Under the pieces are notes generated by a model. The model was not told where the DNA came from and made no database searches. It was given only the letters and a program-made list of their open reading frames with translations. The position numbers and the translations under genes are program-made. From contig NZ_CP162488.1 in assembly GCF_041242975.1 (NCBI RefSeq), positions 5,012,001 through 5,076,000 on the forward strand: 64,000 bases of DNA, given 5' to 3'. Positions 42,304 through 52,503 of the stretch are shown here, piece after piece. The DNA is from Xanthomonas sp. DAR 35659 (GTDB taxonomy: Bacteria; Pseudomonadota; Gammaproteobacteria; Xanthomonadales; Xanthomonadaceae). Position 1 is the stretch's first letter. The number at the start of each line of letters is the position of its first letter.

Positions 42304-44442
42304 ATGACCCGTGTCCTCCCCCGCCTTCCACGCCGCTCGGCCCTGGCCGCGGCCTGCCTGATCGCCGCGCTGCCCGCGCTCGCCGCCGAAGCGGCGGCCG
42401 ACAGCGCCGCCGACAGCGACGTCACCACCCTGGACAAGATCAGCGTCAAGGGCGAGCGCGCCGAAGGCTACAGCGTGCGCAAGACCACCGCCGGCACACG
42501 CTTCGAACTGGCACCGCGCGAGATCCCGCAATCGGTGAGCATCATCAGCCACCAGCGCATCGAGGATCAGGGCCTGGACGACATCATCGACGTGCTGGCC
42601 AACACCACCGGCGTGAGCAGCACCCAGTCCGACAGCGAGCGCACCGAGTTCTATGCCCGCGGCTTCTACATCGACAACTATCAGTTCGATGGCATTCCCA
42701 CCACGATGGTGCAGAACTGGAGCTATGGCGACTCCGGGCTGGACCTGGCGCTGTACGACCGGGTGGAAGTGGTGCGCGGCGCCACCGGGCTGATGACCGG
42801 CGCGGGCAATCCGTCGGCCTCGGTGAACCTGGTGCGCAAGCACGCCGACAGCGCCGAGCTGACCGGCAGCGTGTCGGTCAATGTCGGCAGTTGGGGCCGC
42901 ACCCGCAGCACGGTGGACGTGACCACGCCGCTCAATGCCAGCGGCTCGGTGCGCGCGCGGGTGATCGGCAGCTATCTGGACACCGACGCGGAGATGGACC
43001 GCTACCAGCAGCGCAAGACGCTGGGGTATGCGGTGATCGATGCCGACCTGAGCCCCGATACCCAGCTGAGCGTGGGCTACGACTACCAGCACAAGAAGGC
43101 CACGGGCGTGACTTGGGGCGGCTTCCCGATGTGGTTCTCCGACGGCAGCCCGACCGACTACCCGACCTCGTTCAATCCGTCGCCGGATTGGACCTACTGG
43201 GACACTACCAGCAAGCGCGCCTTCGCGACCCTGCAGCACCGCTTCGGCAACGGCTGGCAGGTCAACGTCGGCGCCACCCACGACCGCACCGACGCCGACG
43301 ACAAGCTGTTCTATCCCTTCTTCGGCGCCGGCTTCGACAAGGCCGGCGGCGGCGGCATCGTGCCGATGGCCGGCTACTACAACACCGAGCGCAAGGTCGA
43401 TGGCGTCGATGGCTATGTCGACGGCCCGTTCCAGCTGTTCGGGCGCGAACACCAGTTCATGGCCGGCGCGAGCTACAACCGTCGCGAATTCGCCAACCAT
43501 GGCGACTTCCAGACCGGGTGGGCGCCGCTGGACAACTACCTGGCCTGGAACGGCAGCTTCCCCCAGCCGAACTGGCTGGACACGCTGCCGCTGCAGAGCC
43601 GCGGCAGCATCACCCAGAAGGCCGGCTACGCCGCCACTCGCCTGTCGCTGGCCGAACCGCTGAAGCTGATCCTGGGCGCGCGCTACACCGACTGGCGCAG
43701 CGCAGGCGAAGGCGCCGATCGCTCGCATGAGGTCACCACGCCCTACGCCGGCCTGGTCTACGCGATCGACGCCGACTGGTCGGCCTATGCCAGCTACACC
43801 GAGATCTTCCAGCCGCAGACCGCGCGCGACCGCAACGATCGCTATCTCGATCCGGTCGAGGGTAAGAGCTACGAGGTGGGCATCAAGCGCGCCTGGTTCG
43901 ACGATCGGCTGAACGCGGCGCTGTCGGTGTTCCGCATCGAGCAGGACAACGTGGCGCAGTTGACCAACGAACCCATCCCCGGCCGTCCGGGCGAGTTCGC
44001 CTCCGTCGCCGCGCGCGGCACGGTCAGCCGCGGCGTGGAGTTCGAGCTCAACGGCGAACTGGCGCCGGGCTGGAACGGCAGCCTCGGCGCGTCGCGCTAC
44101 GTCGCCAAGGACGCCAGCGGCGCGGACATCAACACGCAACTGCCGCAGACCACGCTCAAGCTCTACACCAGCTACACCCCGCGCACGCTTAGCGAATTGA
44201 CCTTCGGCGGCGGCGTCAACTGGCAGAACCGCATCTATTACGTCGATGCGACCTACGGCCGCTTCGAACAGGAGGCCTATGCGCTGGTCAGCGCGTTCGC
44301 GCGCTACCGGCTGGCGGACAACGTGACGGTGCAGGCCAACCTCAACAACCTGCTGGACAAGAAGTACTACACGCAGATCTACGGCTACGGCGCGTGGGGC
44401 GAAACCCGCGGCGGATCGCTGACGTTCACCTGGTCGTTCTGA
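42304..44442 (+). CDS. TonB-dependent siderophore receptor
   Basis: 712 residues. Signal peptide at residues 1-28, LDKISVKG TonB-box-like stretch near 44-51, plug domain with PQSVSIISHQRIEDQGLDDIIDVLANTTGV and RVEVVRGATGLMTGAGNPSASVNLVRK (the FhuE/FpvA-type siderophore-receptor signature), and a barrel ending in TFTWSF with the terminal Phe. The start at 42304 has a GGAG box. It is of the FhuE/PupB branch that imports hydroxamate or mixed siderophores. No Fur box was found, so its control differs or is less visible. Confidence 0.94.
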   Translation: MTRVLPRLPRRSALAAACLIAALPALAAEAAADSAADSDVTTLDKISVKGERAEGYSVRKTTAGTRFELAPREIPQSVSIISHQRIEDQGLDDIIDVLANTTGVSSTQSDSERTEFYARGFYIDNYQFDGIPTTMVQNWSYGDSGLDLALYDRVEVVRGATGLMTGAGNPSASVNLVRKHADSAELTGSVSVNVGSWGRTRSTVDVTTPLNASGSVRARVIGSYLDTDAEMDRYQQRKTLGYAVIDADLSPDTQLSVGYDYQHKKATGVTWGGFPMWFSDGSPTDYPTSFNPSPDWTYWDTTSKRAFATLQHRFGNGWQVNVGATHDRTDADDKLFYPFFGAGFDKAGGGGIVPMAGYYNTERKVDGVDGYVDGPFQLFGREHQFMAGASYNRREFANHGDFQTGWAPLDNYLAWNGSFPQPNWLDTLPLQSRGSITQKAGYAATRLSLAEPLKLILGARYTDWRSAGEGADRSHEVTTPYAGLVYAIDADWSAYASYTEIFQPQTARDRNDRYLDPVEGKSYEVGIKRAWFDDRLNAALSVFRIEQDNVAQLTNEPIPGRPGEFASVAARGTVSRGVEFELNGELAPGWNGSLGASRYVAKDASGADINTQLPQTTLKLYTSYTPRTLSELTFGGGVNWQNRIYYVDATYGRFEQEAYALVSAFARYRLADNVTVQANLNNLLDKKYYTQIYGYGAWGETRGGSLTFTWSF

Positions 44443-44562
44443 TCGGCTTGCCGGCCCGTCGCCACGCGGCGATGGGCCTGCACGCCATCGCCGCTGCCGC
44501 TGGCCGACGCCGGCGGCAGTCCGGTTCGCGGCGGTACGGCGTGCGGTGCGCGAACGCCTGTT

Positions 44563-44708
44563 AGGGCACATCCAATAGTGTCCCTGTAGGAGCGGCTTTA
44601 GCCGCGACGGGCGTTACCGGGAACGCCTCGTCGCGGCTAAAGCCGCTCCTACAGGACAAACTGCGTCTGACTTGCATTGTGGCGAAAGCAAGGTCTTAGA
44701 GATGCCCT
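44563..44708. mobile_element. 146-bp MITE-like element, copy A
   Basis: Ends are imperfect inverted repeats (AGGGCACATCC at the left, GAGATGCCCT at the right). The inside is an inverted pair of the TGTAGGAGCGGCTTTAGCC palindrome. A TA may be duplicated at the borders. The right end abuts the stop codon of the response-regulator gene (44707-44709), so the element lies directly after it. A second copy of the same length is at 62128-62273. No transposase. Confidence 0.7.
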
Positions 44709-45309
44709 ATAGCCAACCCTTCTGCCGCGCCAGCCGCGCCGCCTCGATGCGGTTGCCGACGCCAAGCTTGCCGATCGCCTCGGACAGATAGTTGCGCACG
44801 GTGCCGTGCGAGAGCCCCAACTGCGCGGCGATGTCGCCGGCCGAGGCGCCCTCGCCGGCCAGGCGCAGCACCTGGCGCTCGCGGTCGTTGAGCGGATCGG
44901 CCTCGGACCAGGCCTCCAGCGCCAGCTCCGGATCGATCGCGCGGCCACCGCGATGCACCTGGCGAATCGCATCGACCAGGCGCTCCGGCGGCGCATCCTT
45001 CAACAGATAGCCGCCAACGCCGGCGTCCAGCGCGCGGCGCAGGAAGCCGGGGCGGGCGAAGGTGGTGACGATGACCACGCGGATCGGCAGCTGCTGGCGC
45101 TGCACGCGCTGCGCCAGTTCCAGGCCGCTGAGCCCGGGCATCTCGATGTCGGTGACCAGCAGGTCCGGCCGGTGCGCCTGCAGCGCGCGCCACGCGGCCT
45201 CACCGTCGGCGGCGCTGGCGACCACGGCGAGGTCCGCTTCCAGGCCCAGCAGCGCGCCCAGCGCGCCGCGTACCATCGCCTGGTCTTCCGCCAGCACTAA
45301 TCGAATCAC
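44707..45309 (-). CDS. NarL/LuxR-family response regulator, DesR-like
   Basis: 200 residues. Receiver domain with acidic pocket Glu8-Asp9, phosphorylatable Asp54 (LVTDIEMPG), a Thr in IVTTF and Lys in LLKDAPP. The LuxR-type helix-turn-helix is at about 138-196 (LNDRERQVLRLAGEGASAGDIAAQLGLSHGTVRNYLSEAIGKLG). Its partner kinase is encoded 51 bases upstream in the same operon, after an ABC-2 exporter pair, so the likely target is that operon. The stop codon's second base is the last base of the MITE-like element. Confidence 0.94.
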   Translation of the reverse strand: MIRLVLAEDQAMVRGALGALLGLEADLAVVASAADGEAAWRALQAHRPDLLVTDIEMPGLSGLELAQRVQRQQLPIRVVIVTTFARPGFLRRALDAGVGGYLLKDAPPERLVDAIRQVHRGGRAIDPELALEAWSEADPLNDRERQVLRLAGEGASAGDIAAQLGLSHGTVRNYLSEAIGKLGVGNRIEAARLARQKGWL

Positions 45310-45360
45310 GCGACCCCCGATCCTTGTCGGCGCATTGTAGGGCGGCCTGCGCGGTGTCGC

Positions 45361-46587
45361 TCAACGCAGCGCGGCATCCTCGCAGTCGTGCGGCGGCGGC
45401 GTGGGGTCGGCCGCCTGCGCCGGGGTGCGCGGCAACGGCGCCGACGCCAGCAGGCGGGTGCCGCGGCCGCGTTCGGCGTCGATCCGCAGCGACCCGCCCA
45501 CCGCCTCCAGCCGCTCGCGCATGCCGACCAGGCCGGTGCCCGGCTGCATCGCGCCGCCGCGGCCGTCGTCGCGGATCTCCAGCCAGGCCTGGCCACGCTC
45601 GCACCATAGCCGCAACTGCGCATTGCGCGCGGCGGCGTGGCGCTGGATGTTGGTGGCGGCCTCGCGCAGCACCATCGCGAACACCGTCTCCAGCTGCGCG
45701 CACTGCGGCAAGGCGTCGACCTGGTAGCGGAACGCGACGCCCGACGATTCCAGCAGCAACTTGGCCGAAGCCATCTCCGCCGCCAACTGCGCCGCGCGAA
45801 TGCCGCTGACCGCGCGCCGCACCTGTCCCAGGGCGTCGCGCGCGACCCGGCTGACGTCCTCCATCTCCTGCCGCGCCGCCGCCGGGTCGCGTGCCAGCAG
45901 GCGCGCGGCCAGGTCCGATTTCAGCGCCACCAGCGACAGGGTGTGCCCGAGCAGATCGTGCAGGTCGCGGCCGATGCGTTCGCGTTCGGCGACCGCGGCC
46001 AGCCGCCGCACTTCCTCGTGGCTCAGGCGCAGCTGCGCATCGGCCCGCGCGCGGCGCTCGAAGCTGATGTTCATCAGGCCCACCGCCAATCCGACCAGCA
46101 CCGCGCTGGCCATGTACAGGGGCGACCAGCCCCGCGACCACCAGGCCCCCGCGAACAGCGCCAGCAACAGCAGCATCGCCAGCAGCGCGCGCGGCGCGGT
46201 GAAGCAGAACGGCAGGAACGCGCAGGCGAAGATGATGTAGCACTGCGCGCCGGGGTTGTACGGCAGCAGCACGAAGGCCAGCGCGGCCATGCCGGCCACG
46301 CACCAGCGCAGGTAACGGCGATGGCGGTAGTAGGCGCAGTAGTACAACGCCAGGAACACGGCGTAGCTGGTCATGGTCGGCCAGAACCAGCGGGTGAAGT
46401 AGTGCGGTTCGTACAACGGGGTCACGAACAGCCAGATCGACCAGATCAACGACAGCCACACGAACCAATGCGCGCTGCGCGTGGCCGCGGTCGACGTCAG
46501 GCGCCGGGCGATCAGCGATTCGGGCGAGGCGTGCAGCAAGGCGATCACGGCAGGCTCCAGGGGCGGCGTGGCCGCGCTGCGTAGCAT
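45361..46587 (-). CDS. sensor histidine kinase, DesK-like (HPK7)
   Basis: 408 residues. Five or six membrane helices in the first 170 residues, then a coiled coil into the HisKA_3 site ERERIGRDLHDLLGHTLS with His210. The C-terminal HATPase has an N box (REAATNIQRHA) and G boxes (DDGRGG, GTGLVGMRERL). No large periplasmic sensor, so it probably detects membrane state or an intramembrane ligand such as the exporter's substrate. It pairs with the response regulator downstream. Confidence 0.94.
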   Translation of the reverse strand: MLRSAATPPLEPAVIALLHASPESLIARRLTSTAATRSAHWFVWLSLIWSIWLFVTPLYEPHYFTRWFWPTMTSYAVFLALYYCAYYRHRRYLRWCVAGMAALAFVLLPYNPGAQCYIIFACAFLPFCFTAPRALLAMLLLLALFAGAWWSRGWSPLYMASAVLVGLAVGLMNISFERRARADAQLRLSHEEVRRLAAVAERERIGRDLHDLLGHTLSLVALKSDLAARLLARDPAAARQEMEDVSRVARDALGQVRRAVSGIRAAQLAAEMASAKLLLESSGVAFRYQVDALPQCAQLETVFAMVLREAATNIQRHAAARNAQLRLWCERGQAWLEIRDDGRGGAMQPGTGLVGMRERLEAVGGSLRIDAERGRGTRLLASAPLPRTPAQAADPTPPPHDCEDAALR

Positions 46588-46669
46588 AGCGAGTGAGCGC
46601 GGCGGCGGCGCGGCGGGGCGAGTGCGTACGCCTCCGACCACGCCCGGACGTGCTGGCAGGAACCGCCCA

Positions 46670-47557
46670 TCAGCCTTGGCGCAGGCGCCGATGCGCCAGT
46701 GCGTAGAACACCACGGTGACCGCCAGCAACGCCGCGAGATGGCCGACGTTGCTGCCGCCGCCATCCTGGCCAACCACGCGCAACGCCAGCTGGCCGAGGT
46801 GATACGACGGCCACAGCGGCGCCAGCGTCCCCAGCAGCGGCGGCAGCAGTTGCAACGGGATCCACAGCCCGGACAGGAATGCCATCGGCAGATAGACCAG
46901 ATTGACCAGCGCCGGCGCGCCGCTCCCGCCGACACGGCTGCCGATGTACAGCCCGATCGCGCAGAACGGCAGCGTGCCCAGCACGTCCACCAGCAGCAGC
47001 AAGGCGCGCTGCGGCAGCGCCAGCCGCACCCCGCCGAACAGGCCGCCAAACAATTGCAGCAGCGCCCCGATCGCCAGCGCGAACAGCATCGCCAGCGCGG
47101 TACGCGCCAGCAGCAGCGCGGCGGGCGGCACCGGCAACGCGCGCTTGAGGGTCAGCAGGCCACGGTCGCGGTCCAGCGCCAGGCCCACGCCGAACCCGAA
47201 CAGCGCCGGCGCCATCACCCCGAACACGCCGTAGCTGGCCATCAGGTACACCGCGGCGGCCGCGTTGCCGTGGTTGAGCACCACGCCAAACAGCAGGTAG
47301 AACATCGGCGGGAACAGCAGCGTCGGCAGCACGAACGAGGGCGTGCGCAGCCAGCGCAGCAGTTCGTAACGGATTTCGCGCAAAAGCAGTGCGGCATGGT
47401 CGCGCAGGAGCAGCGCGGTGGGATCGCGTAGGGGCAGTGCATGATCGTCGGGGAGCGGCGCTGCGTTGTCGCGCGCGATGGAGGCGGCGCGCACGCGCTG
47501 CACGGCATCGTCGTGCAGCGCGACCGGCGCGGGATGGCGGGGGTCCGGCGTGTTCAT
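46670..47557 (-). CDS. ABC-2 type transporter permease
   Basis: 295 residues. A cytoplasmic N-terminus of about 60 residues containing repeated RDHAALLLR-type segments, then six membrane helices of the ABC-2 fold (FVLPTLLFPPMFYLLFGVVL...). The start overlaps the stop of the ATPase gene (47554-47557, ATGA). With that ATPase it forms an exporter, of drugs or lipids by analogy with NatAB/DrrAB systems; the substrate is unknown. The two-component pair follows 82 bases downstream. Confidence 0.92.
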   Translation of the reverse strand: MNTPDPRHPAPVALHDDAVQRVRAASIARDNAAPLPDDHALPLRDPTALLLRDHAALLLREIRYELLRWLRTPSFVLPTLLFPPMFYLLFGVVLNHGNAAAAVYLMASYGVFGVMAPALFGFGVGLALDRDRGLLTLKRALPVPPAALLLARTALAMLFALAIGALLQLFGGLFGGVRLALPQRALLLLVDVLGTLPFCAIGLYIGSRVGGSGAPALVNLVYLPMAFLSGLWIPLQLLPPLLGTLAPLWPSYHLGQLALRVVGQDGGGSNVGHLAALLAVTVVFYALAHRRLRQG

Positions 47558-48459
47558 GCGGCCTCCTTGCGGGTGATGGCGAGGAACGCCTCGGCCAGGC
47601 CGGCGCGGCGCACTTCCAGTTCGTCCAGCGCCGGGTCGGCGGCGAGCAGCCGCGCCACCACCGGTTCCGCCGGCTCGGCGACGATCTCCAATATGCCGTC
47701 GCGCGCCTGCGCGCTGCGCACCTGCGGCCAGGTCGCCACCTGCGCAGCATCCACTGCGCTGCGGCAGCGGATGCTGCGTTGCTCGAAGCGCGCGCGCAGC
47801 TGCGCCACGCTGCCTTCGGCGATCAGGCTGCCACGCTGCAGCACCGCGACCCGGTCCGCCAACGCTTCGGCCTCTTCCAGGTAATGCGTGGTCAGCAACA
47901 CCGCGCAGCCGTCGCCGACCAGTTCCTGGATCGCCCGCCACACCCCTTGCCGCGCCTCGATGTCCAGGCCGGTGCTGGGTTCGTCCAGGAACAGCACCCG
48001 CGGCCGGCCGCAGATCGCCAGCGCGAATTGCACGCGCCGCTGCTGGCCGCCGGACAGGCTGCCGTAGCGGCGCGACAACAGGCCTTCCAGCCCCGCCAGC
48101 GCCACGCAATCGACGACGCTGCGCGGGCGCCGGTAGTATCCGCGCACCTGCTGCAGCAACTCGCCAGCGCGCAGCGCGTCCGGCAGGCCCGCCGACTGCA
48201 GCATCACCCCGGCCTGGCGCCGTGCGTCGAGCGTGCGCGGATCCCGGCCGCACAGGCGCACATCGCCGGCGTCGGCAGCCTGCAAGCCGAGCAGCAACGC
48301 CACCGCGGTGCTCTTGCCTGCGCCGTTGGCGCCGAGCAAGGCCAGCAGTTGGCCGCGCTGCAATTGCAGATCGACGCCCTCGAGCGCGACCACCGCGCCG
48401 TAGCGTTTGTGCACGGCGCGCAGTTGCGCCAGCGGGAGGGTGTCGGAAGCGGCGTGCAT
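47554..48459 (-). CDS. ABC transporter ATP-binding protein
   Basis: 301 residues. Walker A GANGAGKST near 43-51, signature LSGGQQRR, Walker B VLFLDEPSTGLD, and the His switch LTTHYLEEAE. The C-terminal domain of about 80 residues is typical of DrrA/CcmA-like ABC-2 ATPases. First gene of the exporter/two-component operon. The start at 48459 is chosen over an ATG at 48501; neither has a strong ribosome-binding site. Confidence 0.93.
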   Translation of the reverse strand: MHAASDTLPLAQLRAVHKRYGAVVALEGVDLQLQRGQLLALLGANGAGKSTAVALLLGLQAADAGDVRLCGRDPRTLDARRQAGVMLQSAGLPDALRAGELLQQVRGYYRRPRSVVDCVALAGLEGLLSRRYGSLSGGQQRRVQFALAICGRPRVLFLDEPSTGLDIEARQGVWRAIQELVGDGCAVLLTTHYLEEAEALADRVAVLQRGSLIAEGSVAQLRARFEQRSIRCRSAVDAAQVATWPQVRSAQARDGILEIVAEPAEPVVARLLAADPALDELEVRRAGLAEAFLAITRKEAA

Positions 48460-48706
48460 CGATGTGGCCCGGTCGTGGCAGGAGCGCTCATGCTGGGCCA
48501 AGCCGCCGCCGGCGCCCAGTGCGGCGCGTCAGCCGCCGTGGGTGACAGCTGTCACTGGCGGCGGCGGCGCGATTGCCGCATGCTGCGGCCCACGCCATGG
48601 GGAATGGCGCCGCAGCTGCCGCAGCCCGCGCAGAAAGTGACTTCCGGCAACTGGAATGCGCGCTTCGCCGGCCCACACTGCGCCCACCGATGCATCCAGG
48701 GACACG

Positions 48707-49951
48707 ATGAGTACTTCCGCCGATCTGCTCAAGGAACTTCGTATCGACCGCAAGGCGCCGCCGAGCGCACCACCGTCGCGGCGCGGGCTGTGGATCGCCG
48801 TGGCCCTGGTCGTGCTGCTGGCGCTCGGCCTGGGCGGCTGGCTGCTGTTCGGCCGCGGCAAGGCCATCGAGGTGACCACCGCGCCGGTGGTGGCGATCGC
48901 CGCCGGCGGCAGCAGCGCCTCGGTGCTGGACGCCAGCGGCTACGTGGTGGCGCGGCGCATGGCCACCGTCTCGGCCAAGATCACCGGCAAGGTGCGCGAG
49001 GTGCTGATCGAGGAAGGCATGCGCGTGGAACAGGGCCAGGTGATGGCGACGCTGGACCCGATCGACGCCGACGCGCAGCGCCTGCTGTCGGCCTCGCAAC
49101 TGGACGCGGCGCGCAGCCAGGTCGCGAACATGCAGGCGCAGCTGCGCCAGGCCGAGGCCGATGCGCAACGGTTGCAGACCCTGGCCGGCCAGCAGTTGGT
49201 GTCGCGCTCGCAGTACGAGCAGGCGGTGTCGCAGCGCGACGCCCTGCGCGCGCAGTTGCAGAGCGCGCAGCGCAACGTGGTGGTGGCCGGCAACCAGTTG
49301 TCGATCTCCGACCTCAACGTGGACAACACCATCGTGCGCGCGCCGTTCTCCGGCGTGGTCACCGCGAAGGCGGCGCAGCCGGGCGAGATCGTCTCGCCGC
49401 TGTCGGCCGGCGGCGGCTTCACCCGCACCGGCATCGGCACGGTGGTGGACATGGAGTCGCTGGAGATCGAGGTGGAAGTGGGCGAAGCCTTCATCGGCCG
49501 GGTCAAGCCGGGCATGCCGGTGGAAGCCACGCTCAACGCCTATCCGGAGTGGAAGATCCCGGCCGAGGTGATCGCGATCATTCCTTCGGCCGACCGCGGC
49601 AAGGCGACGGTGAAGGTGCGCGTGGCGTTGAAGCAGAAGGACGCGCGGATCGTGCCGGAGATGGGCGTGCGCGTGAGCTTCCTGGAGGCGCCGCAAGCGC
49701 AGGCGCAGGACAAGCTGCAGGGCGTGCGTGCGCCGGGCGCGGCGATCGTCAAGCGTGGCGGCCAAGACGTGGCGTTCGCGCTGAAGGAGGACAACACGGT
49801 CGAGCAGCGCGCATTGAAGACCGGCATCGCCCTGGGCGACGACCGCCAGGTGCTGTCGGGCCTGGCGGCCGGCGACACGGTGGTGCTGGATCCGCCGGAG
49901 GGCTTGCGCGATGGCGTCAAGGTGAAGATGGCGGAGGCGACCGAGCAATAG
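48707..49951 (+). CDS. periplasmic adaptor (HlyD/MacA-like) of an ABC efflux system
   Basis: 414 residues from the ATG at 48707. A cytoplasmic stretch of about 25 residues, one membrane helix (about 28-48), a biotinyl-lipoyl-like hairpin, a coiled coil (SQLDAARSQVANMQAQLRQAEADAQRLQ...) and a beta-barrel plus membrane-proximal domain. It links inner-membrane permeases to an outer-membrane channel. Divergent by 247 bases from the ABC-2 operon, and upstream of an ATPase and two permeases. Confidence 0.92.
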   Translation: MSTSADLLKELRIDRKAPPSAPPSRRGLWIAVALVVLLALGLGGWLLFGRGKAIEVTTAPVVAIAAGGSSASVLDASGYVVARRMATVSAKITGKVREVLIEEGMRVEQGQVMATLDPIDADAQRLLSASQLDAARSQVANMQAQLRQAEADAQRLQTLAGQQLVSRSQYEQAVSQRDALRAQLQSAQRNVVVAGNQLSISDLNVDNTIVRAPFSGVVTAKAAQPGEIVSPLSAGGGFTRTGIGTVVDMESLEIEVEVGEAFIGRVKPGMPVEATLNAYPEWKIPAEVIAIIPSADRGKATVKVRVALKQKDARIVPEMGVRVSFLEAPQAQAQDKLQGVRAPGAAIVKRGGQDVAFALKEDNTVEQRALKTGIALGDDRQVLSGLAAGDTVVLDPPEGLRDGVKVKMAEATEQ

Positions 49952-50246
49952 CGGTGGGCGCAAGCGTGTGAGATAGCGCGCGCTGGCGCGAACCATAGCA
50001 GGGAGCAGGCTTGTGCTCTGGCTTGTGCTTCTGCCCCTGCTTTGGCTGTTGCTCTGCTTTTTGCTTTTGACTTACCGGGTTCCCTTCCGCAGCGGCGGAT
50101 GGACCGGGGAAACACCCGAAGGGCGGCGCACATGGATGTGCGCCGTCCGCGGCAGGGGCAGGATGCCCCTTCCGCGGATCCCCGGTGCATCCGCGGACCC
50201 GTAGCGCGCAGCGCGGAGGGCGCGAGGCAGGGCGTGCTTTCTTTTG

Positions 50247-50280
50247 GTTACTTTTCTTTGCACGAGCAAAGAAAAGTGAC
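50247..50280. terminator. 15-bp stem hairpin with A/T-rich arms
   Basis: Arms at 50247-50261 and 50266-50280 pair over 15 bp (one G-T) around a four-base loop ACGA; arm sequence GTTACTTTTCTTTGC. It is preceded by TTTCTTTTG. It is unlike the GC-rich REP family. It could terminate the adaptor transcript, or be a separate repeat family. Confidence 0.6.
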
Positions 50281-50331
50281 CCGCCGCCAGGCGGAAGCTC
50301 TGGCTTTCGGGTGTCGCTTTGGTTTTGTTTT

Positions 50332-50404
50332 TGTAGGAGCGGCTTTAGCCGCGACGGACACTTCCTGGAGGAATGTCTCGGTCGCGGCTAAAGCCGCTCC
50401 TACA
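50332..50404. repeat. inverted pair of REP palindromes
   Basis: TGTAGGAGCGGCTTTAGCC at 50332 and the reverse orientation ending at 50404 enclose about 20 bases. They can fold into two small hairpins or one large cruciform. Same family as the elements inside the MITE-like copies. Confidence 0.85.
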
Positions 50405-50420
50405 GGGGATCGGTTCTCAC

Positions 50421-50490
<70 letters not shown>

Positions 50491-50548
50491 ATCCGCGTAC
50501 CGCTTCCGCCCTCGCATCCACCACCCGTCCATTGCCAGGAACACCACC

Positions 50549-51241
<693 letters not shown>

Positions 51242-51299
51242 ATCGGCCGCCGACGCGCGCACCCCGCGCATCGGCATCCCGTCCCCTGGAGGATCGAAC

Positions 51300-52457
51300 A
51301 TGAAGTATTTCTCGTTGATCTGGGCGCAGCTGTTCCGCAGCAAGACCCGCACCCTGCTGACCCTGCTGTCGGTGGTGGCCGCGTTCCTGCTGTTCGGCAT
51401 GCTCGACTCGGTGCGCGTGGCGTTCAATTCCGGCGGCAGCGTCGAAGGCGCCAACCGCCTGATCGTGTCCTCGCGGCTGTCGATCACCCAGTCGCTGCCG
51501 GTCAGCCTGCAATCGCAGATCGAATCGGTGCCCGGGGTGAAGAAGGTCACCTACGCCATGTGGTTCGGCGGCATCTACCAGGACCCGAAGAACTTCTTCC
51601 CCAATTTCTCGGTGGCGCCGAACTTCTTCGACGTCTACAGCGAATACGACGTGCCGCCGGCGCAGCTCAAGGCGTTCCGCGAGACCCGCACCGCCGCGGC
51701 GGTGGGCGCGGCGCTGGCCAAGAAGCACGGCTGGAAGATCGGCGACACCATCCCGCTGCAGGCCACCATCTTCCCGCGCGGCGGCAGCAACGACTGGCCG
51801 CTGACCCTGACCACCATCTTCAAGGTCAAGGACCAGAAGAACGTGCAGGCCGAAAACCAGTTGATGATGAACTGGAAGTACTTCGATGAGTCCAACGACT
51901 ACATCAAGAACAAGGTCAGCTGGTACACGGTGCAGTTGGGCAACGCCGACCAGGCCTCGCGGGTGGCGCAGGCGATCGATGCCTTGTCGCTCAACTCCGA
52001 CCACGAGACCAAGAGCCAGACCGAGGCCGCGTTTTCGCAGGCCTTCGCCAAGCAATTCGCCGACATCGGCCTGATCGTCACCGCGATCATGGCCGCGGTG
52101 TTCTTCACCCTGCTGCTGCTGACCGGCAACACCATGGCGCAGGCGGTGCGCGAGCGCATCCCGGAACTGGCGGTGCTCAAGACCCTCGGCTTCCGCGACG
52201 GCACCGTGCTGACCCTGGTGATGGTGGAGTCGGTGCTGCTGATCGTGCTCGGCGGCCTGATCGGCATGGGCCTGGCGGCGCTGATCATCCCCGGCGTGGC
52301 CGCGGCCAGTGGCGGCATGATGCCGATGCGCAGCGTGCCGGGGCAGACCTGGCTGGTGGCGCTGGGGCTGATGGTCGCCATCGGCATCGTGGTCGGCCTG
52401 CTGCCGGCGCTGCGCGCGCAACGGCTGAAGATCGTGGACGCGCTGGCCGGGCGCTGA
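51300..52457 (+). CDS. MacB-like ABC permease (FtsX/MacB core), first of two
   Basis: 385 residues. A first membrane helix at about 18-35, a large periplasmic domain (about 45-255) and three C-terminal helices with the FtsX signature RERIPELAVLKTLGFRDGTVLTLVMVES. A GGAGG box is present. It lacks an ATPase domain, so this is a split MacB system. The companion permease follows by 46 bases. Confidence 0.93.
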   Translation: MKYFSLIWAQLFRSKTRTLLTLLSVVAAFLLFGMLDSVRVAFNSGGSVEGANRLIVSSRLSITQSLPVSLQSQIESVPGVKKVTYAMWFGGIYQDPKNFFPNFSVAPNFFDVYSEYDVPPAQLKAFRETRTAAAVGAALAKKHGWKIGDTIPLQATIFPRGGSNDWPLTLTTIFKVKDQKNVQAENQLMMNWKYFDESNDYIKNKVSWYTVQLGNADQASRVAQAIDALSLNSDHETKSQTEAAFSQAFAKQFADIGLIVTAIMAAVFFTLLLLTGNTMAQAVRERIPELAVLKTLGFRDGTVLTLVMVESVLLIVLGGLIGMGLAALIIPGVAAASGGMMPMRSVPGQTWLVALGLMVAIGIVVGLLPALRAQRLKIVDALAGR

Positions 52458-52503
52458 GCCCGCCGCCGCACCGCTCCCTTTCGCATATTCGGAAGACGCC
52501 CTG

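Noticed and set aside
41977..44571. 864-codon antisense open frame opposite the second TonB receptor
   Set aside because: Same reason: composition bias of the complementary strand of a GC-rich gene, no recognisable domain.
47389..49971. 860-codon plus-strand open frame across the ABC-2 and adaptor genes
   Set aside because: It crosses real genes on both strands and has no protein-like composition; it is a frame artefact of GC-rich DNA.
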